Shown here in pieces: positions 38,501 through 50,500 of a stretch of DNA of 64,000 bases (position 1 is the first letter of the stretch; each line of letters opens with the position of its first letter). Made by a program: the position numbers and the translations under genes. Under the pieces are notes generated by a model. It saw only the letters and a program-made list of their open reading frames with translations. It had not been told where the DNA came from and searched no databases. This stretch comes from Aquatica leii (taxonomy: Eukaryota > Arthropoda > Insecta > Coleoptera > Lampyridae), in assembly GCA_035610365.1 (NCBI GenBank), contig CM069432.1:69816520-69880519 (forward strand). The letters are read 5' to 3'.

Positions 38501-41500
38501 ATCAATTAAATACCATAATTTACCAGACAGCCTCAGCACCATATCTTGCGGTGCGGTGTTTACATCAGTTAGCGTAATAAAGAAGGATTTCTATATGGAT
38601 GACTGATTCCGGATGTAAAATGCTACAGTTGCAAAACGATATAACAAAAATATTTTGTGACAAATATTTTCATTTTTGCAAACTTCTCCATCTTCATTAA
38701 TAAGTCATATAAAAGTTTTTCAGATCAATTTTTTATACCTAAATGTATAAAAGTTGTGTAGGTCAAATTTTGACATATAATTGGTTGTATAGTGTTCGAG
38801 GCAATAAAGAAGTTGCTGTCAATAATTACAATCTTTGTGGAAGTTATGAAAAATTTTATTGTACATTTCATCAAATAAAAACGTTTTTTTATGACAATCT
38901 TAATTTTAAAAGATTAATTTGGAAATTATGTTAACTCCTAGTAAACGCATTTAGCAAAGTGCATGTGAAATTTGAAACATGTACGAGTAACAATTATTTA
39001 GAAAATCAGTCTGAAAAACTATCAAAATTTATACAGTATTAAAAATACATGGCGCGTTTTGTTTGAAATGACAGGGCGAAGCAGGTACTTAGTGGTGGAG
39101 ATTATAAAACGAGAATTTACCGATTACGGGTAAAGCATATTTGAACAAATAAGTATTGTTAAAATTCTGTTAAAGGTTATGTTTGCAAATCTTCTGTAGA
39201 AACTAGTAAATCATCTTTCGATTTTTTTCTAATATTAATGCTACATTACGTTTCCAATGCTTTATATTGACAATTGTAACAGATAGTGTGTAAAAATATT
39301 AGTTTTTGAATATGCCGCGAAGTAGTGCAAAAACAAAAAAACTAAATATTTGTTTTACAAACACCCGCTATTATGTACGAAATTGAGAATGAAAAAAAGG
39401 CGATTTTAAAATTTGAATGTTATACAAATTTAAAAGTAAAAAATTGTGGTTTTTTTATTCACGATAAATACAGTTTTTTGCAAGTCCCGATGGTGTCATT
39501 GACGATAATTCAATTATAGAAGTAAAGTGTTTATTTTCATTAAGAAACAGAAAAAATTAAAGAAAATGCAATAATAAAAAACTGCGTTGCTGTAAATGAA
39601 AGAGCCAAATTTTTATCTGTAAAAAAACATTTGCTACTTAGCATTATATTATATAGATATGGATCTAGAAATTTAAAAATAAAAAAAAGACTGGATATTT
39701 TGTAAAAAAAAATGCTATTAAAATTAATTAAATTTTGGGAAACTCGTTGTATTCCGGAATTTGTAGATTCTAGAATCTAAAGGGGTATGAAAACTAGGAA
39801 ATAAAGCAAAATACACATGTATGCTTTTCAATGATTTAATAGATACTTTGCACACAGAATTGTTATTTTATTTGTGACATTAATTCATGACGAACGATTT
39901 TGTTTGCAAATTTTTGAAATGTATATACGTTATATATTTCATTATAAACTTTTGTTTGTAAAACTAAATTATCAAATTGTTTTTATGTATAATATATAAT
40001 AAAAATAAAAAAATATTTGAATATATATACGCTAACCATCCAGGCAAGTACAAACAAATATATCAGCAAAATATCAGTTACCTGAGTACCATAAGTCAAT
40101 TGTTTAAAATGTAGGACCGCCCAATAAGATTTATCAGTTTGTGTACTTTAGTTTTAGCTGCCGATATTACAGTAAGATAATTACTGAGGAACACATTGTT
40201 CTTGTTGCGGAACCAGGTTCTACTTACTTAGGTCATGTGACGCCTAGTTCCGGAAGTGCCAGTAGTATTAAGACAAGTCTTTTTAACTTCCTTCAAAATT
40301 ATTTTGGCGAAAATTTAAACAAAATTGTGGCAGTTGTCACGGTAGTAGTAAATACAGGCTTCAAGAATGGTGTTATAAAACAATCAGAAGTTTTCCTAGG
40401 AAAACCGGTTCATTGGTTTATATGCCTGTTGCACTGTAATGAACTTCCTCTTCGCCAATTAGATCATGAGATAGATGGAAAAACTAATGATTCAAAAGTC
40501 TTTACTGGCCCTATAGGAAAACAGCTGAGTAATTGTGACAAGATGCCTGTTGTACCATTTCCGATAATTTAACCTGACGTTGAATTGCCTTCAATAAATA
40601 TTAGCAATTTAAGTACAGACCAAAAGTACTTGTACAAAATGGTTCTGGCAATAGGAGAATGTAAGGTTTCCCCCCAGTTGACAGCTAAACAGTCAGGAAA
40701 ACTGTTACATGTACGCTGGTTAACAACAGCCAACAGAATATTAGAAGAACCATCGTATAAATTAAATATATTAACCGGGTATGTCATTAATGTATATGCC
40801 ACAACCTGGTTTCTTGTAAAGTACAGCTTGTAAGTATGGACCCCAGCTTACAATGTCAAATTAATAAAGATTATGTGTGCCTATTCATATGTCTTTCGAC
40901 AAAGGCGATACACCTTGAAGCAGTCTCAGATCTAACTACAGATTGTTTTATTGCCACTCTAAAAAGGTTTATTCGTAGGAGGGGTAAACCGGCAAATATA
41001 TTCTGTGATAATGGCACGAATTATGTTCGCGCAAGTGCCGAGTTAAAAAGGGTTGAACAATCTTTACGAAACGATTTAATTCACAATTATTGGTCAACGA
41101 AAAACATTATGTGGCATTTCATTCCTGCCCGAGCACCTCATTTTTGAGGTATCTGGGAAGCCAATCTAAAACGAACAAAGTATCATTTAAAACGGGTCAT
41201 GGGAAAATCCCATCTAAATTTTGAAGAGTTTGCAACCATATTAATTCAAATTGAAGCGGTTCTTAACTGCATACCTCTATGTCCCCTCTACTCCACACCC
41301 GATGAATTAATTCCACGAACACCAGCACATTTCCTGTTGGGCGCGTTAACTGCCTTACTGGAAAGGTGTTGCATGGATACAAAAACGAACCGATTGAAAA
41401 GGTATGAACGGCTGTAAAAAATTGTTCAGCACTTCTGGGCACGATGGCACCGAGAATACCTAGGGGAATTTCTAACCCGAAGCAAATGGAAGCAACGTGC

Positions 41501-44500
41501 CCAACAAGAATTAAGGGTCGGAACCATCGTTCTCATCAAGAAAGATAATACACCACCATTACAATGACACATAGGACGCATCACAAAGGTTGAAGACTGT
41601 CGTCGGTAACAGTAATAAAGTTAAGTTGAGAAAGAAACGTATTTCAATTACTTCAACAGCCTAAAAGCATGCAGTCCACAAAATTAACGATACCAGATAA
41701 AACATCTTTAGCGCAAAAGTAGAAAATCGAAGACGAAATTACGAGCCTGCAAAAAACGGTGCTTTATTTATCTAACAAAATAATTAGTTCAACATAAACT
41801 AACATTTGCAATGGTCGATGGAAAGGTTTGCAACGTTTTAACCGAAACAACTTCCACTAAAAAATGTTATATTTGCGAAGCATCAAAAAATTTCAACTGT
41901 AATGATAAGGTAGTTCAAAGGGATATTAAAAGAAAGACATTATCTTTCGGATTATCAATACTACACGGTTGGATACGGTTCCTTGAAAATTAGACATAGC
42001 GTATAAACTGTCTATTAAGAAATGACAAGCTCAAGGTAATGACAAGAAAATTGTAGATAATTGTAAAAAAAGAATACAGAGACTATTTGGAAGAAACAGC
42101 CGGTTTAATAGTAGACAAACCTAAGCATGGATTTAAAAAAACGCAACTGACGGTAATACTGTCAGGTGATTTTTTAGAAATCCAGAGTTATCTGCACAAA
42201 TTACTAAAATTGATATAGATCTATTTAAAAAATGCATATAATTTTAATAACCGTATCTTGTGGACATATATACATAAACACATACATAAATACAGTTCAC
42301 AAATTTTTAATTCACGGGACAAAATTATATCTTTAGTGTTGCTCCCCATGGCCCAACTATCGGATAAAGCAAAAGAGACCAGAAACAAAGATTTCAAAAC
42401 GTATAGGGAGCACTTTTTTCGAAAAAATAAGTCACTTAAAGACCAATGAAGATATTTTTGACTTTATGCTAGTAGCACCTACAAGATTTAATTTTTTACG
42501 TTATATAAAATAAAAACTACAAATGAACAATTACTTTAGTTACTATTACAACTGACTATTTCGATTCTACAATCACAATGAATGAAATTCAAAAAAAAAG
42601 GAATAGAAAACCTGTTACTTACCATCTAAAACGAAACATAAATATGAAAAGAGATATTTTTAAGTACGTAATAAGAGGACGTTATGAATTCCTAACCACC
42701 CGATTGTTATGTATACGTTTACGTATCTTGTATCCTAGACATTGCGAGTAGGTAAATTGTAACGAAGTGAAAAATAAAAAAATTAAATGTAGAATTAACA
42801 ATTATTTCTATTATTCAAAAAGATTTTGTTAAATAGTTTGTTGTCATAGTGAAACTGCATAACAATCTTTTTCAAAGCTAAACTTTTTTATTTAAATATA
42901 TCATCTCAAATTATTTTCTTTTAAATAATTGTTTCGGTATACTAAAAAGATTTTATACGTCACACGACCGGTAGAAGTTTTACGGCCTCGCTAGTTTACG
43001 GGTAATTGACAAGCTTGTCCATAAAAACGTTAACTGTCGGTCTAGTAACGTAAATATAGCTATTATAATTTATTTAAATAAATCAAAGTAAAACAAATGA
43101 ATGTTTAAAGTGCAAATCAAATTGTCACAAACATTATTTTAAAATGTCGTATTCAGATCTTCCGTTATTAAACGAATTATTGAAGCCACATGTTTGTACT
43201 CCTCTTAACACTAGCACAATTTGCAAATGTAAAAACATAGAAGAAAACAAAGAGGCACCTAGTCAAAGTTTAGAACATTGGAAAGTATGGATGAACAGAA
43301 GAAAAAAGATTTATTTAAGACTAGCAGAAAAAGTTAAACGAGAACCTGGTAAATTATTAATGAATTATGGAGAAGAGATTCGAACGGTGTTAGAAAGAAA
43401 GACTATTATGGAACATACGAAACTAGTTCAATATAGAGATGCCCAAATACCGATACTGGAATATGTTGAAGTACCAAAGAAAATAATGTCCGAAAAAAAC
43501 GTTGATCCAAAACAAAGGTAAATCATCAAAAACAAATATACGTTTAATTAAAAAAAAAGGTTTCCGTAGGACTATCACTTGGGCAGAATGTGCATATTTC
43601 AAAAACAGATGTCAAGAATTAAGTTTTGAAATGAGTGTAGTAGAACCTCACAAACCAGAACTTAGCGACTTATGCATAGAAGGACTTTCTTTCTCTCATT
43701 TAAATATGTCAAGGTTGATACCAAAAACAGTCATTCCTAATGTAATCATTCAAAAACGAGAAAATTTGACAAAAACTTTAAAAATCTGCATAATAGTTAA
43801 CGGCGTGACTTTAACACCAACAGTAAAACAATCACACACTAGAAAAGTCTACATTATGTTTGATTATGATGTGACCACAAAAAAAGTTGATACTCAATAT
43901 TTACGATTAGAAAATATAGGTAATACTGCTGTGCATTATAGTTGGGAACCAGTAAAAAAGACACCATTATTTAGAGACATACTACCAGTAAAAGAACACA
44001 ACACGCATTTCTTTTTTAATAAAAATAAAGGCGTAGTTATACCCGAAGAAACCGTTAACTTACCCATATGGTTTAATGTTGAAAAACCTGGTGTATACTA
44101 TGAAAATTGGGAATTTCGTACCAAACCCAAAATTGTACCACCAAATAGTAGAATAATAGTGATTTTTCACGCATCTGCAGTAACTGGAAATCTAGACGAA
44201 AAGATCGAACAAGTCCGTGACAAACTGGACACCAACGTAAGAAGCAGACTAATAAAAGAAACTCTGTCGTCTGTCCTTTCTAAAGTACAATATGACAAAT
44301 TTAAACCAACAACTTATTGCTATAACAAAAAAGAAGTATTTGAAGCCATGAGCTCTACATATGATCCAGCAAACTGTTTTCCAAAATATCAATATAATAA
44401 GGATATTGTACGAGAACTTCAAAAATTTTATAAAAATGTAAGACGATCTGTAGATCCCAAAAATTGGAATTATAGCATATACGAATTAAAAATTTTGACT

Positions 44501-47500
44501 AACGCTAAACAGAGAAGTTGCGAAAACGAAAAGCTTATAAATGATCATCAGATTACAAAGAAATTGGAATCAGAATGTCCTGTATTAGCGACTTTAGATA
44601 ACCCAAAAACAGTTTTTCCACAAATGGATTCAGACAGTAGGTTGCAACAAAAAAATGTAGTTTTATCACCTGACGAAGTGGTCGAATTGAAAAAACAGCT
44701 CAATTCTGATACCATCTCGTTAAATGATGAACTAGAGAAACTACTACGTCAACTAGAACGTCCCTATACTAAAAAAAATCTTGAAAAAGATAAATATACA
44801 AGAGTATATCTATTACTATGTACGTGTATTAACAAAATTGAAAATGAAATTGAAAATTTAAAAAAAAAGTTAGGCATAGATAAACAAGTAAAGTATCCAA
44901 TAATTACAGTAAGTAACGAATCTTGTGAATACGAACTTTTACTTGACGGATTTGTTAAACCAGTTGTAAAAGAAAATATTAACGACAGCAGATATAAACC
45001 TTCTAACAAATTGATTCAATGTTTACCAGCAAATGAATGTGTATTAAGGTATAAAACATATTACAAGCTACCCGATACTCCTACAGAAGCATTGCGTAGA
45101 ATGGAAATAACAAAAGGTCTATATAAAGAACCAGAAACTCTTAAAAAAGGTAAAGTTTGTGATACGGAACTAGATGACGGATATATAATAAATGAAACGT
45201 TTAATCCATACGGTACAACTGAACTAGTACATTTCAAAGAACATGTAAAATCACCAACAGATGATAAAACAACTCCTATTGAAAAAGCTGATAACATACA
45301 AGTAATTATGCAACACTATAAAAATTATATCTACGTTATCGTATATCATTATTTGAGTGATGCAATTGGTAACATTATAGATATGCTTGAAATGTATTCG
45401 TTTCAGCACACTCCGCATCCAGTAATTAAAGAAATTGAAGAACCCAATTATACTAGAAGATTAATAGACTTAAAAAGTCTAATAATACAAGAAAATATAG
45501 ACAACTTAAAAGCAAAATTAGTGTTAAATAATTACCGAAAAAAATCTAAACTAGATTGGAAAAGTATAGAAACGCAGAGAGAATTAAAAAGAGTGCAATC
45601 TTGTTCTTCTTTATGGAGTATTCTACGTTCTTATGAAAAACCTGAACTTTACGAAGAAAAACCAATTAGTTATCCATGTGAAATTTACGAAGACGATGTG
45701 TCGTCAGATAAACCTGAAAAAGAAATTATTGATAGAACTACATCTACTGAAGATGCACGAGTAGATTCTACAGAACAAGATTTCTACGAATGCGCTATAC
45801 AAAAAGATTATGAACCAAATGAAATAATTGATGATTTAGAAGAGTACATAGAAAAAATTAAAAGTGAAACTTCTGTTCAAAGTTTAATTGATTTTCCGAA
45901 AAGTAAAGAAACTCAGAAGGACATGGACTCCAACGTTTCCGATGAAGAACATTTCTATTATTCTTTAACTGACAGTGAATTAAGTGATATATCCATTGAG
46001 TCAGTACAAAGTACTTTATCCTACACAGAAGAAAAAAAAGTTGAGAAAAACGTTTGCGACTGTTCAAATAAAGAAAGTACCTAAAACATTAACTACTTTA
46101 TGATACAGCCACCTTAATTATCGTTTAAGATTTTTGCAAATAAAAGTTAAATAATTGTTTTCTTTAAATATAACAAAAAATAAGTTTACCTATATACGGA
46201 GCAATTCCCATTTCCATAATAGTAAGAGTAAGTTCGCCAGCATAATTTCCTTCTAAAATTTGTTTAAGTTCCACCCAAATTCTTTCTCCAGAAATTCTCT
46301 CTAGCCCTTTTACGTTACTACTTATTGCTTCTAATGTTTTTGTTTCGTGCAGATTTGGTTCTTTGGCTATACGTCCATAGAATCTACAAATTTAAGAAAA
46401 GTAAACTTCAGGTATACGAACTGTAAAACTTGAGTATGCGATTATTTTACCGTAAACGGAAATGGTTGTGAATGGTTCAAGTGTAAATAGTTTTTAAAAC
46501 GTTTTTTTCGGAAGTGAATTATTAGAAGAAATGTGGCCCATGTCACAATTAATTGAATTAAAAACATAAACGTGTGTCTACGTACGTTGTATAGTGAATG
46601 TAATCTGCTATAATCTATATTTGATGCAAAATGTTCTGTGTTGATAGTTGTGTATGGCAATTTACGTAATGTTTTACGTGTTAATAGTATTTTACTAAAT
46701 CTCTTTTTCTCCGAAGAAAATTCAGGCTGGATTAAGTGCAAGTCAATTATTTCTAGGAGTGAAGAATATATAGAGGCACAACCTACAAACTGATATTTCC
46801 ATCACCACACTTCGAATACTCAAGAAGCTAGCGATAACAAAATAATTACAGATTACGTACGGACGATGCGTAATACACAAAAACTTTGAAAGAGCAGTGA
46901 ATATCTAATGTTTAATTCGTAAATACTGTACGTTTAAAAAAACACCATTAATAAAAAGAAAACAAAACAACGTTATGATGTTTAACTCACTGTTCTAAGA
47001 ACCAAACAATTCTTCTCAGAACTTGGCTGACACCAAAAATCAATACAAAATAACGTTAGCACATAATTTTGTATTTGTTCGACGGGTTTTTAAATAGCAT
47101 GCAAAAAAACTGGTGTAGTCACCTCACGACTTTCCTATAAGGAATTTCTACACATTTTTTATTTTCAATTTGAAGAAAAACATCCAAGTCAAAAGAATAT
47201 AGAGAATTAAGAAAACTTTATTTATAATTTTATTTGATAAAAGAAATAATATTAAAAGTATTAAGTCTTACACATTAGACAATTTTTATTTAATTTTTTT
47301 TATCCTAAACACTTTGAAGTGATATGTACACGTTTGCATTGACTTCCTAGCATGCTATAATTTTTTTGAAATTTTTCTCCTCGATTTTATTAAGATATAA
47401 CCGAAATATGGTAAATTGAGGTTATGTTGTCATATCGACTAACCACTATATTTGTGCGCTTCGAGATTGCTTTCCCCTTGAGTAAATCAGCAAAAATTGT

Positions 47501-50500
47501 TAATTTTAACGTATCTTGCTTTTCCTTCAAGATATGGATTTTTTTTCTAAAAAAATCGTCGCAGGCAGGATTCGAATCTAGATTATATTTGGAAATCACT
47601 TTAAATTATAAAACAAATGTCTAATAAACTGCTAATGTTAGAAAAAAATATGAAACGACGTTTTGCTTAAATATACTTAACAATAAACGAACTTAAAATA
47701 CACCAACATAATATTTATTTTTGCAATTATTTCGTTTGTTTTTTATTTATACATCTTATAAAACTATAAAAGCAACAAACCAAATTAGAAAAATTTTCTT
47801 ACTACTTTGAATTAAAAAGCTTGTTTTATAAACTTGGTTGAATCAGGACGTTTATTTTCAATAAAGTTTTTAATTAGGCGCTGCTAACAGCGGTGATTCA
47901 TTGTACCTAGAATGCTGCCCAAAACGATTGTGCGTAGTTTATCACATAGCAGTGCCTTATTAAAAAGGTTGTTGGTTTATTTCACACAGACTTTATAATT
48001 CAACCAAGTTTATAGAACAAAATTTTATATTCAAACAACTTTATAAAACCGACTATTTAATTTTATTATATTTTATTAAACCACGTTTTTAATTTTGATT
48101 TCGATATGACCATGCTACTGCAAAATAACCACAGAGTTCCTACAAATTGTATACATCATTATTCAGCATTTCTAGTTGAATTGAATGAATTTGCTGTAAT
48201 ACTGTCCTTTAATTCTTCATGACAAAAAAGGCACCGTATTATGCAGTTTAAGAGCTATTTTCATCATTGGTCTATACTTTTGCGAGGAAATAGAGTATAG
48301 GTAGGCCGCATTTGTATCTCTACTTATGGACGATATCTGCAAATGTTTAAGCACGTAGAAATTGAAAACACTGTTTTTATGCAGGATGAAGCACTTCAGC
48401 ACATTTACCGACCAGTTAGACTTGTTAACTATATATACAATTTACAGAAACGGTTAGTTATTTTCTAACAAAATGGAGGTCATATCGGGCATATGCGGTA
48501 TCCAGTGTTTGACATAAGAAATGTAATAAACTTACGTTTTGTTATTCATTTCATTTGTTAAAAATATATAGGTTGAAATATACTTCTTACTTTATGATAA
48601 CCGAATATATTATAAAACTAGTGTTACGACAAAAAATATTTGCAATATACTACGCTAGAAAAAGAAATTGTAACATGTTTTTCAAACTAGTCTCTCTATT
48701 TCGATCAAATTTCCATTATTTGTGAATAAAAGTAAATATCAGTTGAAAACGACCGACTGTATATAAATTGCCCGGCTTAATAATGTGAAACTCCCGAGCA
48801 AGGTCGAGGAACTCCTGTTCTAGAACCATAGCTTATAGTAGGTGTTTCAGACGAAAGTAATTTCAGAGTTTGTTTGTACATACTTATAAATATTTATATG
48901 TATAAAATCTTTGCTAAGTCATAGACCTTTATTATGTTTGCAAACTCTTTAATAATGTGTGCATATTTTCTTAAATAAACGCGAAACGAAAGATAGTTTT
49001 GTCAATTAAAAAAAAGTTGAAATTAATATGACAACCACGGACCTGGGGCAGACCGATATAAAACCGAAAACCGGACCGAAACCGGTATTTTTAATTGGAC
49101 CGAAACCGAAATTTGTCCAAGCTAAGTTTACCGAACCGGACCAGAATCATTATTTATTTTTCGGTTTTATTTTCAAACTTGTACACATAATTATTAAACG
49201 TAATACACAAAAACTTAGGAAGAGCAGTGAATATCTAATGTTTAAATAATAAATATTATACGTTTAAAAAAATCAAAACACCATTAATAAAAAAAAATAA
49301 CGTTATGATGTTTAATTCACTGCTCTAAGAACTACACAATTCCTCTCAGAAATTTACTGACACCAAAAATAAATACAAAATAACGTAGCACGTAAGACCA
49401 TGTAAGACGTAGTTAATTTAAGTTGTTATTCTAAGAATGCTTACAAATGTTCAAATGGTGTAACGTTACGTAGGTCGGTCAAAATACTTAAATAAATAAA
49501 CAAGACTGCAAAAATAAAGCTTTCACTATAAACAATCGTATTGTGAAAATTAAGCAAAAAGATTTATGTATAGAAACAAACCTGATAAAAACATTGATAA
49601 CTCCTTTATGATTATTGATAACGACATTATGATTACTATAAGCGGTGTTTTATCTATGTAGTAGCAATTATCTTTGGTAGCACGTAGTAGCATACGTCCG
49701 GCATGTTCTTTAATAAAGTGAAAACATTATCCGATTTGATTTTTTTAGTCGTGTCAGATTACAAATTATGCTACTTATCTGAAAATAATACGTTGGCATT
49801 GAAACTAGGCCGAAAGCTTTTTGAAGGTTTGTTTTGGTTGCAACAAGATAATTGTAATTGAGTACAAAAAAGTACATTTTCTTAAGTTAGGTCAGTGTCA
49901 AAACGAAGAAATGAAGATTGATAATTATTTATTTATTGTAATTATTTTATTAACGATTTACTTTGTAGATGATCGAGAATTTAAAAAAAAATCAACACAG
50001 TACGTTTTAAAATGCAGCGCTCTCAGAATTTACCGCATAGTCAATCTCCACTTATTCAAGTAGTCAGGACCGGTCTGAAAACTTTAATTGCAAATATATC
50101 GAAAATCGACCACTTTTAACATAATCTTTAAAAAAATTCCCTTGAGTTTGTAGATGTTTAACAGAAACAATCGTGGAATGAGTTATATTTCCCATCATAC
50201 CTATAGTCAAAACATAATGGACAAAATGATAACATAAACTGATGACTGGTCATAAGATAAAGTGACCTTTTGAACGAATGAATTTTGGATTTACAATACA
50301 TATGAGTATGTAGAACACGTTTATATAATTGTCTATAATTTATTTATCACCTAATATTTGGTAAAGAATGGCTATGACACTAATTAACCGTTTCCTAACT
50401 TATGTACGCTTTTATTGAGTTGTATAAATAATTTTTAAGTTATTTATTTAAATATGTAAATGAATTACTGGAACCGAAAAGTACCGAAAAAAAAACCAGA

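Larger units (their letters stand above)
35910..41704 (+). mobile_element. BEL/Pao LTR retrotransposon, partly rearranged
   Basis: 5' LTR 35910-36131, then TGGTAACTTCG at the primer site, gag, protease, a part of RT, foreign sequence (38600-40830), integrase, and a 5'-truncated 3' LTR (41587-41704). RNase H and the first part of integrase are missing. The element splits the RAG1-like relic: reading continues from TETS on the left to TS-L-A on the right, and ACATCT is present at both junctions as a candidate target duplication. Confidence 0.9.

Noticed and set aside
43502-43521. Frameshift between two overlapping frames in the MYCBPAP-like gene
   Set aside because: A 52-nt GT-AG intron restores the frame exactly and joins conserved parts, so no frameshift is needed.
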